From the NCBI GenBank assembly GCA_002364215.1, contig DEXQ01000011.1, positions 62,001 to 126,000 of the forward strand: DNA of 64,000 nt, written 5' to 3'. Positions 44,745 through 54,209 of this stretch are shown here, piece after piece. A model generated the notes under the pieces. That model was not told the origin of the DNA. It made no database searches and was given only the letters and a program-made list of their open reading frames with translations. This stretch comes from Aequorivita sp. UBA3180. Its GTDB lineage: Bacteria; Bacteroidota; Bacteroidia; Flavobacteriales; Flavobacteriaceae. Within the stretch, counting starts at the first letter, position 1. Each line of letters begins with the position of its first letter. The position numbers and the translations under genes are program-made.

Positions 44745-44788
44745 CCTGAAACCTGAAACCTGAAACCTGAAACCTGAAACCTGAAACC
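44745..44788. repeat. Heptanucleotide microsatellite, six copies
   Basis: CCTGAAA is repeated six times perfectly, plus two bases, in the 112-base gap between the mannosidase and glycosylasparaginase genes and only eight bases before the latter's ATG. Copy-number change could alter spacing to the start codon. Confidence 0.9.
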
Positions 44789-44796
44789 AAAATTAT

Positions 44797-45795
44797 ATGA
44801 AACGCAGAAAATTTATACAAAACGCCTCACTTTCCACTTTGGGAATTGCCGTAGGCTCATCGGTTTTCGCTTCGGAAATAAAAGCTTCAGTTTTGGAAGA
44901 AAATAAAACTCCAAATGAAGCTTCCGGTTTTCCAATGGTAATTGCCACTTGGAACGTAAAAGACAGCACTGCTGAAGCCTGGCGTGTATTGCAGGAAGGA
45001 AAATCTGCCCTCGACGCCGTGGAAAAAGGCTGTATGGTTGAAGAAGCCAATGCCGAAGGCCAATCAGTGGGCATTGGTGGCTTGCCAGATCGGGACGGCA
45101 ATGTTACGCTGGATGCCTGTATTATGAATAAGGACGGTGATTATGGCGCCGTGGTTTACCTTCAGCATATTATGCACCCAATTTCAGTTGCACGTAAAGT
45201 GATGGAAGATACGCCGCACGTTATTTTGGCCGGAAAGGGCGCGGAAAAATTTGCGATTTCCGAAGGATTTGAAAAAACAAATCTGCTAACTGAAGCTTCT
45301 AAAAAAGCTTGGGAGGAATGGAAAAAGACTTCGCAATATAAACCCATTATAAATATTGAAAACCACGATACCATCGGCATGCTCGCCATTGACAAAAACG
45401 GCGATATTTCGGGCGGTTGTACCACTAGCGGTTTGGCTTACAAAATGGCCGGACGCGTGGGAGATTCGCCAATAATTGGTTCGGGCCTTTTTATCGACAA
45501 TGAAATTGGCGGCGCAACCGCAACGGGTTTGGGCGAGGAAGTTTTGAAAACCGTAGGCAGTTTTTTAATAGTAGAATTAATGCGCCAAGGCAAAACACCG
45601 CAACAGGCTTGCGAGGAAGCGATAGGAAGAATTATTAAAAAGAGTCCGAACTATAAGGATTTTCAAGTGGGTTATATTGCCGTGAACAAAAAGGGTGAAA
45701 CGGGCTATTATTCCATTCACGATGGGTTTTGGGTAACAAAATATCAAAACGATAAAAACGAAAATTTTTCCTCGGATTTTTATGATAAAAAGTAA
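44797..45795 (+). CDS. N4-(beta-N-acetylglucosaminyl)-L-asparaginase (glycosylasparaginase)
   Basis: The 332-residue Ntn-hydrolase has a Tat-like leader (KRRKFIQNASLS then a hydrophobic stretch) and the self-cleavage site NHDTIGMLAID near residue 190, whose Thr becomes the nucleophile. GGCTTSGLAYKMAGRVGDSP is also typical. It cleaves the GlcNAc-Asn bond left after glycan and peptide trimming. Its place after the GH92 gene and 18 bases before a sugar transporter supports N-glycan breakdown in the periplasm. A general isoaspartyl peptidase is less likely given the GLAYKMAGRVGD pattern. Confidence 0.9.
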   Translation: MKRRKFIQNASLSTLGIAVGSSVFASEIKASVLEENKTPNEASGFPMVIATWNVKDSTAEAWRVLQEGKSALDAVEKGCMVEEANAEGQSVGIGGLPDRDGNVTLDACIMNKDGDYGAVVYLQHIMHPISVARKVMEDTPHVILAGKGAEKFAISEGFEKTNLLTEASKKAWEEWKKTSQYKPIINIENHDTIGMLAIDKNGDISGGCTTSGLAYKMAGRVGDSPIIGSGLFIDNEIGGATATGLGEEVLKTVGSFLIVELMRQGKTPQQACEEAIGRIIKKSPNYKDFQVGYIAVNKKGETGYYSIHDGFWVTKYQNDKNENFSSDFYDKK

Positions 45796-45813
45796 TTATA
45801 TAGAGAACCAATC

Positions 45814-47127
45814 ATGACCCCAAAAAAAACCTTCCGCTCCGCGTTTATTACCGTTACCGTACTTTTTTTCCTTTGGGGGTTTATCACCGTTTTGGTTGAT
45901 AGCCTCATTCCAAGATTAAAAGACGTTTTTGAACTCAGTTATTTTCAGGCGGGACTGGTGCAATTTGCTTTCTTTTTGGCTTATTTAGTAATTTCAGTTC
46001 CCGCGGGAGCATTGCTTTCGCGAATTGGGTATAAAAAAGGGATAATAGTGGGCTTGGTCACTATGGCTGTGGGTTGCTTGCTCTTTTATCCAGCCGCTTC
46101 CGAAAGGGTATTTTGGATATTTTTGATTGCATATTTTACACTCGCAGGCGGAATAACCGTGCTGCAAGTGGCAGCCAATCCTTATGTTTCGGTCTTGGGA
46201 AGTGAAGGCGGCGCTTCCAGCCGATTGAATCTTTCACAAGCCTTCAATTCATTGGGAACGGCAATCGCACCCTTGATCGGCGCGTCATTTTTGTTGAGTG
46301 ATACAATTAAATCCTCAGAAGAAATTTCGGTTTTGACAGATGTTGACAGAAGTTCCTATTACATTTCCGAAGCTTCCGCAGTACAAACGCCCTTCCTTTT
46401 CATTGCTGTATTTATAGGGCTTTTGGCTTTAATGTTCGTTTTTATAAAACTTCCGAAGATTTTGGAAAAAAGCCCCGTGGGCGGTTACGGAAAACTGCTG
46501 AAAAACAAAATCGTTATGCTCGGGGCGCTCGGCATTTTTCTATACGTAGGTGCCGAAGTTGCCATTGGCAGCTATTTGGTGAATTATTTTATGAGCATGA
46601 ATATTTCAGAAATAATCCTTCAAAATGAAACGATGAAATACCTTGCCGAAAATCTTTTAAATACCGATTTAGGAAAAATTGACAATAAAGCCATTGTGGG
46701 TGCTTTTGTGGTTTTCTATTGGAGCGGCGCGATGGTGGGAAGATTTGTGGGCGCTTACCTTACCCGAATAATGAAACCCACAAAAGTCCTTTCTATTTTT
46801 GCGGGATTGGCTGTTCTCATGTTGCTTATCTCCATGCACACCTATGGCTTGGTATCCATGTGGTCTATTTTGGCGGTTGGGCTGTTCAATTCAATAATGT
46901 TCCCGACCATTTTTGCTTTAACGATTGACGGGTTGGGTGATTTAAAACCACAAGCCTCGGGATTGCTTTGTATGGCAATTGTTGGCGGAGCTGTAATTCC
47001 GCCTGCATACGGATTTTTAACAGATAACATTGGGTTTAAGTTTGCGCTATTTTTAATAATTGCTTGTTATGGGTATATTTTATTTTTTGGTTTTTTGAAA
47101 GGCAAAAAGAAAGCTATAATTTTATAA
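45814..47127 (+). CDS. Sugar MFS transporter, FucP/NagP-like
   Basis: The 437-residue protein has 12 predicted membrane helices and the FucP family marks FFLWGFITVLVDSLIPRLKD near residue 18 and ITVLQVAANPYVSVLG near 110. Relatives carry L-fucose, glucose/galactose or N-acetylglucosamine with protons. Given the upstream mannosidase and glycosylasparaginase, uptake of a glycan sugar such as GlcNAc or mannose is most likely; the substrate cannot be read from sequence. Confidence 0.88.
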   Translation: MTPKKTFRSAFITVTVLFFLWGFITVLVDSLIPRLKDVFELSYFQAGLVQFAFFLAYLVISVPAGALLSRIGYKKGIIVGLVTMAVGCLLFYPAASERVFWIFLIAYFTLAGGITVLQVAANPYVSVLGSEGGASSRLNLSQAFNSLGTAIAPLIGASFLLSDTIKSSEEISVLTDVDRSSYYISEASAVQTPFLFIAVFIGLLALMFVFIKLPKILEKSPVGGYGKLLKNKIVMLGALGIFLYVGAEVAIGSYLVNYFMSMNISEIILQNETMKYLAENLLNTDLGKIDNKAIVGAFVVFYWSGAMVGRFVGAYLTRIMKPTKVLSIFAGLAVLMLLISMHTYGLVSMWSILAVGLFNSIMFPTIFALTIDGLGDLKPQASGLLCMAIVGGAVIPPAYGFLTDNIGFKFALFLIIACYGYILFFGFLKGKKKAIIL

Positions 47128-47190
47128 TTTACAAGTTGTTATCTTTTATGGGATTAAAAATGTATTTTAGAAAAAGTTTAGCAAACAAAT

Positions 47191-49143
47191 TTGAAAACCT
47201 CACTTTCAGTTTTAGCATTTATAATTGGTTTTGCCTGCATTTCCCAAAATGAGCGGCAAGTTAATTCTGCGGTTATTGATTCCATTTTAAAAGCTACTGC
47301 AAAAATTCCTACGGCAGATGAAAAAGTAACTTATTTGAGCAGGGCGACAAGCAAATTGCGTTACGGAGGGGGTAGTTTAGCCTTGATTAAAAAATCTGAG
47401 GAAATTTCAAAAAAAGCAAACGTCCCTAAGTTGCTTGCTACTACATACTATTACTACTCTAACTATTACTATTACAATACAAACTTAGACTCTTCGCTCT
47501 TTTACATTAAAAAGTCAAAAGACTTTATAAGTGATGAGGAATTACCATTTTTAAGATCTTCCATTTTAAATACTGAAGGAGGTGTTTACGTACTAAAAGG
47601 AGATATGCCCAAAGCACTTTCACTTACCTTAAAATCACAGGAATTTCTTGATAAAGTGGATACTACAAGTTTGGTAGGTGACGAAAAAATAATCTACAAA
47701 AAAGAACGCCTGGCCCTAGACAATAGCATTGCTAATTTTTATAACCAAATGGAGGAATATGAAAAAGCAACCTATTATTACGACAAGGGTTACAGAGCAG
47801 CATTGCGCGACAGCTCTTTTATTGCCGCAGGCGTTTTTATGACAAACAAAGGAGATCTGTACTTAAATACCGAAAAATATGAAAAGGCGTTAGAGGCTTT
47901 TCTTGAAGGTAAGAAATTAAAGGAAAAAGGCAAATCACCGCCATTATTGCTTGTAAATTCAGATTTGAATATTGGTATAGCCTATACAAATCTAAATAAT
48001 TTTGAGGAAGGCTTACCATACCTAAACACCGTAATTTCATTTTACGAAAGTAGCAACATAAGCGGAAAGCTTGCCGAATCCCTAGCCTATAGAGGCGATC
48101 ATTTTTTGAAGCAGGAAAAATACAATCTGGCGATTGCAGACTGCGAAAAAGCAAAAGAAATTACTTCTTCAACAGAAAATCTCCAGGTTTTTTCAAAAGC
48201 GTGTGAATGTTTGTATAGCGCATATAAGGCAACAGACAATTATAAAGAAGCTATTGCAAATTATGAGTTGTATGTGGATGCAAGGGAAACTATTTTTAAC
48301 GAAAAAAACATAAAGAAGCAGACCCAACAGGAAATGGAGTTTGAGTTCAATAAAACCTCAGCGCTAAAGAACGCAGAGATTATTGCTCGCGAAAAAGAGA
48401 GCAGGTTGTATTCTATCCTTTCAATTATCGGCTTTTTGTTTGCTGCATTTTTAGGGTTTTTCTTTTATAAAAACAGAAAGAAGAATTTGTCCCTTGCCAA
48501 ACAGAAGAAACTACTGGAAGCAACCATAGATGAGAAAAATGTACTTTTAAAGGAAACACACCATCGTGTTAAAAACAGCTTTCAAATAGTTTCGTCATTG
48601 CTCTATCTGCAATCTGAAAATATGGTTGGTAAAGAAGCCCAGATTGCCCTTCGCGAAGCACAGAACAGGGTTCGATCCATGGTTTTGATACATCAAAGGC
48701 TTTACAACAAAGACCAATTAGTGGGCATTGACAGCAAGGAATATTTGGAGGCCCTGACTAAAGACATTTTTGAAACACACCAATTCAAAAAAGAAAAATT
48801 ACCGTATGTGCTAAATATTGAACCCATAGTGCTTAGTATTGAAACCATAACTCCCATCGGGCTTATTCTGAACGAATTGATAATAAACGTCCTAAAACAT
48901 GCTTTTGAGGATATTACTTCGGAAAGTTTGCTTTCTATTGATTTTGAAAAGAAAGATGACACCCTGGTTTTAAAAGTTATCGATAACGGGAAAGGGTTTA
49001 ATGGTGAAATAAAGGAAACTTCCTTTGGAATAAAACTGATGAACACGCTTGCGAAAAAATTAAGGGCCACCTTGAATTACAAGTCTTCAGAAAATAACGG
49101 AACCGAAGTGGTTTTAAACATCAAAAAGTTTGAAATACTTTAG
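47191..49143 (+). CDS. TPR-containing sensor histidine kinase (HisKA_2 type)
   Basis: The 650-residue protein starts at a TTG directly before a good signal peptide, so the TTG is likely real. Residues 25-390 are tetratricopeptide-like helices, placed in the periplasm; one membrane helix follows near 405-428; then the dimerisation motif LKETHHRVKNSFQIVSSLLY with the phospho-accepting His near 454, and an ATPase domain with ILNELIINVLKHAF and VIDNGKGF. It should signal to the response regulator 20 bases downstream. The TPR domain suggests sensing of a protein or peptide partner. Confidence 0.87.
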   Translation: MKTSLSVLAFIIGFACISQNERQVNSAVIDSILKATAKIPTADEKVTYLSRATSKLRYGGGSLALIKKSEEISKKANVPKLLATTYYYYSNYYYYNTNLDSSLFYIKKSKDFISDEELPFLRSSILNTEGGVYVLKGDMPKALSLTLKSQEFLDKVDTTSLVGDEKIIYKKERLALDNSIANFYNQMEEYEKATYYYDKGYRAALRDSSFIAAGVFMTNKGDLYLNTEKYEKALEAFLEGKKLKEKGKSPPLLLVNSDLNIGIAYTNLNNFEEGLPYLNTVISFYESSNISGKLAESLAYRGDHFLKQEKYNLAIADCEKAKEITSSTENLQVFSKACECLYSAYKATDNYKEAIANYELYVDARETIFNEKNIKKQTQQEMEFEFNKTSALKNAEIIAREKESRLYSILSIIGFLFAAFLGFFFYKNRKKNLSLAKQKKLLEATIDEKNVLLKETHHRVKNSFQIVSSLLYLQSENMVGKEAQIALREAQNRVRSMVLIHQRLYNKDQLVGIDSKEYLEALTKDIFETHQFKKEKLPYVLNIEPIVLSIETITPIGLILNELIINVLKHAFEDITSESLLSIDFEKKDDTLVLKVIDNGKGFNGEIKETSFGIKLMNTLAKKLRATLNYKSSENNGTEVVLNIKKFEIL

Positions 49144-49163
49144 TATCTTTAAGAAAAAACCTT

Positions 49164-49850
49164 GTGGGCCAATTGAAAATCTACATAGTAGAAGACGATC
49201 CATTAATTTCCTTTACCATAGAAACCGCTTTAAAAAAGCACGGTTATGGAATTTGTGGCAATGCTGACAATTTTGAGGAAGCTTTGAGTGAAATAATTCA
49301 AAAGAGTCCAGATCTAGTACTGGTTGACATTCAACTGGACGGTGAAAAAGATGGTGTTAATCTCGCGGAAAAATTGGACAGCCTTGAAATTCCGTACCTA
49401 TACCTAACCTCACAAACTGATCCACATACCATAAAAAGAGTTAAGGAAACACGGCCGCTGGGCTATATCGTTAAACCATTTACCGAAAATGGTCTAAGGA
49501 GCAATATTGAAATTGCTTGGAACAATTATAAAACCGACGAAGAATATCTTTCCTTTTCAACTAACAATGAACTTTATAAAATCAGACAGTCACAAATACT
49601 TTATTTAAAGGCATTTGACAATTATTGTTATGTAATAACTTCAGAAAGGGAATATTTGGTTCCAAAAACCCTAAAGTTTCTTGCCTCCCAATTAAATTCA
49701 GAAAAATTTACAAAAACACATCGGTCCTATTTGGTTAATCTTCTTAAAATTGAATCTTTAAAGACAGATTCTCTGCTAATAAACAATGTGGAAATCCCCG
49801 TCAGTAATTCCAAAAAAAACCAGCTTAGGCAATTGCTGCAACAATCATAA
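49164..49850 (+). CDS. LytTR-family response regulator
   Basis: The 228-residue protein starts at GTG. Residues 1-120 form a receiver domain with the acidic pair EDD, phospho-acceptor Asp in VLVDIQLDGEKDG near residue 53, and the Lys of YIVKPF near 103. The C-terminal LytTR DNA-binding domain shows ILYLKAFDNYCYVIT and FTKTHRSYLVNL. It is the natural partner of the kinase immediately upstream. Target genes are not evident; the small membrane protein downstream is one candidate. Confidence 0.9.
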   Translation: MGQLKIYIVEDDPLISFTIETALKKHGYGICGNADNFEEALSEIIQKSPDLVLVDIQLDGEKDGVNLAEKLDSLEIPYLYLTSQTDPHTIKRVKETRPLGYIVKPFTENGLRSNIEIAWNNYKTDEEYLSFSTNNELYKIRQSQILYLKAFDNYCYVITSEREYLVPKTLKFLASQLNSEKFTKTHRSYLVNLLKIESLKTDSLLINNVEIPVSNSKKNQLRQLLQQS

Positions 49851-49968
49851 TAATACTTCGCTAAAAAAAACAGTCCATTCACTAAAAAATCTTAAGGATT
49901 GTCTTAATAACAATCTAAATTCGAACTGTTTTAGATCCCCATAACATTTCAAATTAAAATTTTTTAAG

Positions 49969-50286
49969 ATGAATAATGCAATACTTTACATTACCATTGG
50001 GGCGCTGTTTGATACATTTGGCGATTTGTTGATGAAAAACTGGGTAATCAACAACAGTAAAATCTATTTTGCCGGAGGAATGCTTTTTTACGTAGTGGGC
50101 CTGAGCTTTTTGGCCTACAGTTTTACATTTAAAAACATAGTAATTGCTTCGGTATTGTTTTTAATATTCAACGTAGTGCTGCTTTCCCTGGTTAATTGGT
50201 TTGTTTACAGTGAAGCACTTTCGCATAAAGAAATAGCGGGCCTGTGCCTAGGGCTTATGGCTGTTGTATTATTTGAATATAATTGA
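49969..50286 (+). CDS. Small four-helix membrane protein, SMR/EamA-like
   Basis: The 105-residue protein has four hydrophobic helices (residues 4-20, 30-50, 58-80, 84-103), the size of a small multidrug resistance subunit or one EamA half. The glutamate of EmrE helix 1 is not seen at its usual place; Asp residues (ALFDTFGDLLMKNW) occupy the region. Transport of a lipid-linked or small hydrophobic molecule as a dimer is a guess from size alone. It lies after the kinase-regulator pair and is followed by a strong terminator. Confidence 0.78.
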   Translation: MNNAILYITIGALFDTFGDLLMKNWVINNSKIYFAGGMLFYVVGLSFLAYSFTFKNIVIASVLFLIFNVVLLSLVNWFVYSEALSHKEIAGLCLGLMAVVLFEYN

Positions 50287-50358
50287 AAATGATAAATAAA
50301 TTAAACTATATAAACAACATTATAAACTATTCACAATTGAGTTTTTCAGTTGTTAAAA

Positions 50359-50392
50359 AAAAGAAAGCCGCTGTGAGGTGCGGCTTTCTTTT
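50359..50392 (+). terminator. Strong stem-loop terminator after the small membrane protein gene
   Basis: A perfect 13-base-pair stem (AAAAGAAAGCCGC with GCGGCTTTCTTTT) encloses an eight-base loop. The right arm ends in TTTT and A/T-runs follow. It suits termination from the plus strand. Confidence 0.8.
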
Positions 50393-50494
50393 AAAAAAAC
50401 TTTTTTGATAATACTGAATTAAGGATATGGTAATAGTTAGCTATTAGTTTTGTTTCGGAATCAATCCTGATCAAATTGATTTCATTTTTCAGTG

Positions 50495-50542
50495 TTAAAA
50501 AAGTAAAGTCGCTTTTGAGGAGGAGCGGCTTTTGCTTTTTTT
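50495..50542 (+). terminator. Second stem-loop terminator, between convergent transcripts
   Basis: AAAGTCGCT pairs with AGCGGCTTT (one G-U pair on the plus strand) around a GAGGAGG-containing loop, followed by a T-tract. It touches the stop codon of cphA. On the minus strand the G-U pair becomes a C-A mismatch, so the stem better suits plus-strand transcripts, though it may also stop cphA. Confidence 0.65.
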
Positions 50543-53177
50543 ATTGGGCAAAGATCATCTCGCCCTTGCTTTCCTGTTCCTTAAATTTCATAACCAGCTC
50601 CAAGGCATCGGGTATTACATCGCTACAACAAATAATTAGCGAACCTTTTTTCGCATTTTTTACAGCGTGGGTAATGGCCTCTTTTTCGGAAGGGATAATC
50701 GTGGTCTTCTTGTTGGGATCCTTCATTTTTATTCCCGCGTCAAGCATTTTTATTAAATCTTCTTCGCTTTTACCGCGTAAATTTTTGTCCTGTCTTATTA
50801 TAATTTCATCAAACATTTCGGCGGCAATGCTTCCCAATTCATTGGTGTCTTCTTCCCTTCTGTCGCCTACTCCAGCAATTATCCCAATTTTTTCAGTCGC
50901 TTCTAAGTTATCGGTGAAGTTTTGTAGTGCACGCATTCCTGCCGGGTTGTGCGCATAGTCCAAAAGAATACTGAAATTTTCAAACTTAAAAAGATTCAAT
51001 CTTCCAGGTGTTTGCGAAGCTGAAGGAATAAAGGTTTCCAAGGCTATTTTCATATCTTCAATTCCAATACCACGAACGTTTGCAGCAATCACCGCCGGAA
51101 GAACATTCTGGATCATAAATGTAGCTTTCCCTCCGTAGGTCAAGGGAATATTTTCAGCTTTCATAATGCGCATTTTCCAGGTGCCGCGACAAAGGGTAAC
51201 ATAGCCGTTTTCATAAACTGCAGTGATTCCGCCAAGTTTTTGGAGCGCCTTTATCCGCGGATTTTCTTCATCCATAGAGAATAGTGCGAGGTTGCAATTG
51301 ATGCTTCTTCGCATTTCGTAAACCAAATCGTCATCGGCGTTTAGAATTGCATAGCCATCTGGCAAAACAGTTTCGGGAATTACGCCTTTCACCTTTGCCA
51401 ATTGCTCTACTGTGTGTATTCCTTTCAACCCTAAATGATCTGCAGCAACGTTGGTAACAATCCCCACATCACATTTTTTGAAACCAAGACCTGCGCGCAA
51501 CAGTCCGCCACGGGCACATTCCAAAACTGCAAAATTTACGGTTGGATCCTTCAAAACAAATTCGGCACTGGCGGGCCCGGTGCAATCACCTTTCATCAAT
51601 AATCTATTTTGGATATAAACGCCATCGCTGGTAGTGTAACCTACCCTGTATCCCTTCATTTTTGCCATGTGGGCAATCAAACGTGTGGTGGTGGTTTTTC
51701 CATTGGTGCCAGTAGTTGCAATGATAGGAATTCTTCCTGTATTCCCCTGCTGAGGAAAAAGTTTATCTACCACTGGTGCTGCTACATTTCTAGGCAATCC
51801 AGTAGTTGGTGCTAAGTGCATTCTAAAACCTGGACCAGCGTTTACTTCCAATACGGCACCTCCGGTTTCTTCCAACGGCTTGCTGATATCTGTTGTCATT
51901 ATATCAATTCCACAGATGTCGAGGTCAATTATTTTTGAAATGCGTTCTGCCATGGAAACGTTTGAGGGGTGCACAATATCCGTAACATCTTCCGCAGTAC
52001 CGCCCGTACTCAAGTTTGCGGTATCCTTAAGAATAACTATCTCGCCTTGATTTGGAACCGAATCTTCGGTGTAACCTTTAGCGGCAATAATGGTTTTGGT
52101 TAAATCATTGATGGTAATTTTAGTAAGCACATTTTCGTGACCATAACCTCTGCGAGGGTCCTTGTTTACCTCATCAACTAACTCTTTAATAGTAGATTTA
52201 CCATCACCCACTACATTTGCCGGTGTGCGCTTGGCAGCGGCCACCAAAACATTGTTTATAACCAACAAGCGATAATCTTCGCCAGTGATATATTTTTCAA
52301 TAATTACTTTTGAAGAAACATTTTTTGCGGCGTGAAATGCCACTAAGGCATCCTCATAGTTTTTAATATTTACAGTTATTCCGCGACCGTGGTTTCCGCC
52401 TACGGGTTTTACAACCAAGGGAAACCCTACGTATCTACAAGCAGCCTCCAAACTACTTTCGCGACCGATAATATCTCCACGGGGAACGAGTACTTCGGCC
52501 TGTTCCAAAAGATATTTTGTGTCTTCCTTATCGCATGCAATTTCAACCCCAATACTACTGGTTTCTGAAGTTACTGTTGCCTGTATTCTTTTTTGGTTAG
52601 CACCATAACCCAATTGGCAAAGGGAGTATTTATTTAAACGAATCCAAGGAATGCCACGGGCTTCAGCTTCTTCTACAATAGAACCTGTACTTGGCCCCAA
52701 ACGTTCGTCTTCACGGATTTCACGCATCCGCTGAATATCTGCTTCCAAATCATAGCTGTCGCCCGAAATAAGCGCCTTGCAAATATCGACAGCAGCTTTG
52801 GCGGCATAGCGCCCCACATTTTCTTCAATATAACTAAAGACCACATTATAAACACCCTTTTCGCCATAACCACGGGTTCTTCCGAAGCCCGTATCCATAT
52901 CTGCCAAGGTCTGTATTTCCAAGGCAATATGCTCAATAACATGGCCCATCCAAGTGCCTTCTTCCACACGTTGAAAAAATCCGCCCGGTTCGCCAACGCT
53001 ACAACGGTGGCTGTACATGCTGGGAAACATCATTTTTAGCCGATCACTAAAGCCCTCAATTTTATTGGAAGGAAGTTCTTCCATTTCCTCAAGATCAAGG
53101 ACCATTACTATTAATTTATGACGACGTATAGACCAGTAATTTGGCCCTCGCATGGCGTTGATTTCTCTAATTCGCAT
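50541..53177 (-). CDS. cphA: Cyanophycin synthetase
   Basis: The 878-residue length and layout are those of CphA1. An N-terminal domain (1-160) is followed by an ATP-grasp domain around 210-480 (FPLVVKPVGGNHGRGITVNI and VLEVNAGPGFRMHL), then a Mur-ligase-like domain from 490 with the P-loop TTGTNGKTTTTRLIA, LECARGGLLR and LDYAHNPAGMR. It builds cyanophycin, a poly-aspartate backbone with arginine side chains, at the cost of ATP in the cytoplasm. The divergent cyanophycinase gene lies 96 bases away, which supports a real polymer cycle rather than a stray Mur-type enzyme. Confidence 0.92.
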   Translation of the reverse strand: MRIREINAMRGPNYWSIRRHKLIVMVLDLEEMEELPSNKIEGFSDRLKMMFPSMYSHRCSVGEPGGFFQRVEEGTWMGHVIEHIALEIQTLADMDTGFGRTRGYGEKGVYNVVFSYIEENVGRYAAKAAVDICKALISGDSYDLEADIQRMREIREDERLGPSTGSIVEEAEARGIPWIRLNKYSLCQLGYGANQKRIQATVTSETSSIGVEIACDKEDTKYLLEQAEVLVPRGDIIGRESSLEAACRYVGFPLVVKPVGGNHGRGITVNIKNYEDALVAFHAAKNVSSKVIIEKYITGEDYRLLVINNVLVAAAKRTPANVVGDGKSTIKELVDEVNKDPRRGYGHENVLTKITINDLTKTIIAAKGYTEDSVPNQGEIVILKDTANLSTGGTAEDVTDIVHPSNVSMAERISKIIDLDICGIDIMTTDISKPLEETGGAVLEVNAGPGFRMHLAPTTGLPRNVAAPVVDKLFPQQGNTGRIPIIATTGTNGKTTTTRLIAHMAKMKGYRVGYTTSDGVYIQNRLLMKGDCTGPASAEFVLKDPTVNFAVLECARGGLLRAGLGFKKCDVGIVTNVAADHLGLKGIHTVEQLAKVKGVIPETVLPDGYAILNADDDLVYEMRRSINCNLALFSMDEENPRIKALQKLGGITAVYENGYVTLCRGTWKMRIMKAENIPLTYGGKATFMIQNVLPAVIAANVRGIGIEDMKIALETFIPSASQTPGRLNLFKFENFSILLDYAHNPAGMRALQNFTDNLEATEKIGIIAGVGDRREEDTNELGSIAAEMFDEIIIRQDKNLRGKSEEDLIKMLDAGIKMKDPNKKTTIIPSEKEAITHAVKNAKKGSLIICCSDVIPDALELVMKFKEQESKGEMIFAQ

Positions 53178-53245
53178 AAGTTGACGGATTTGTTTGTTTG
53201 GTTCGAATTTGATAAATATATGATTAATTTTTATAACAATTAGCG

Positions 53246-53253
53246 TATTTTTG
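53246..53253 (+). promoter_or_regulatory. Candidate -7 box for cyanophycinase
   Basis: TATTTTTG matches the flavobacterial TAnnTTTG box 20 bases upstream of the cphB ATG. No TTG is found at the usual -33 spacing, so support is partial. Confidence 0.35.
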
Positions 53254-53273
53254 CCCGCAAATCAAATAAATTC

Positions 53274-54146
53274 ATGAGCGTAAAAGGCACACTGATCCCC
53301 ATAGGTGGAAATGAAGATAAGGGCATTGAACAAAGTGAAATATATACTCTGGAATATATTCAAGAAGGAATTTTATCCCGCGTGGTTCGTGAAAGCGGTG
53401 GCAAGGAAGCTTTAATAATAGTTATTCCAACTGCTTCCAGTATTCCGAATGAAGTGAGCGAAAACTACCTGCATGCGTTTGGAAAATTGGGCTGTAGCAA
53501 CGTTCGCATTATGGATATCCGCAATCGTGAGGAAGCTGAAGATCCGCTGCATTTAACCTTGATGAAAAAAGCAGATTGCGTTATGTTTTCTGGAGGTGAC
53601 CAATCTAAAATCGTACAATATATTGGTGGAACACTGCTCCACAAAATAATTCAAAAGCGTTACGAAAAAGATAACTTCGTAATTGCCGGAACCAGCGCTG
53701 GTGCGATGTGCATGAGCCAGGAAATGATAAAAGGCGGTGGCATCAAAGAAGCGTTTACAAAGGGTGCGGTTTTAATGGGAGAAGGCATGGGTTTTATTCC
53801 CAACTTGATAATCGATTCACACTTTATACGTCGCGGACGGTTTGGAAGACTTGCCGAAGCTGTAGCACGCTTTCCCAAACTTATAGGTATAGGTTTGGCG
53901 GAAGATACTGGCCTCGTTATCAAAAACTGTAATATTGTTGAAGTTATTGGTTCAGGGATGGTTATCCTTTTTGACCCGCGAAAATTAAAACATAACAATC
54001 AAGCCGTGGTTGCTGATGGTACGCCAATGTCCCTCAACAATTTGAAAACTCACATTTTAGCACATGGTGACCGTTTCGATATAAAGAAAAAGAAACTTAA
54101 AATTTCACCGCATCACATTCGTGTTATTGAATCTCAAACTTTGTGA
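53274..54146 (+). CDS. cphB: Cyanophycinase
   Basis: The 290-residue serine peptidase of family S51 shows GTLIPIGGNEDKG at the start, VMFSGGDQSKIV near residue 105, the nucleophile Ser in AGTSAGAMCMSQ near 143 and IIDSHFIRRGRFGRL near 182. It cleaves cyanophycin to beta-Asp-Arg dipeptides. No signal peptide is present, so it acts on intracellular polymer. It is divergent from cphA, and the isoaspartyl peptidase that could finish the job follows on the opposite strand. Confidence 0.92.
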   Translation: MSVKGTLIPIGGNEDKGIEQSEIYTLEYIQEGILSRVVRESGGKEALIIVIPTASSIPNEVSENYLHAFGKLGCSNVRIMDIRNREEAEDPLHLTLMKKADCVMFSGGDQSKIVQYIGGTLLHKIIQKRYEKDNFVIAGTSAGAMCMSQEMIKGGGIKEAFTKGAVLMGEGMGFIPNLIIDSHFIRRGRFGRLAEAVARFPKLIGIGLAEDTGLVIKNCNIVEVIGSGMVILFDPRKLKHNNQAVVADGTPMSLNNLKTHILAHGDRFDIKKKKLKISPHHIRVIESQTL

Positions 54147-54177
54147 TTGTTGATTGTTGATTGTTGATTGTTGATTG
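54144..54177. repeat. Heptanucleotide microsatellite between convergent genes
   Basis: TGATTGT is repeated four times, with a fifth partial copy. The array begins inside the cphB stop codon (TGA) and lies in the short spacer before the end of the convergent isoaspartyl peptidase gene. Confidence 0.88.
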
Positions 54178-54209
54178 AAAATACAATAGTATCCACAGAA
54201 TCCATAGTA

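Noticed and set aside
44745..44788. Possible CRISPR-like array
   Set aside because: The units are 7-base contiguous tandem copies without spacers and there are no cas genes in the window.
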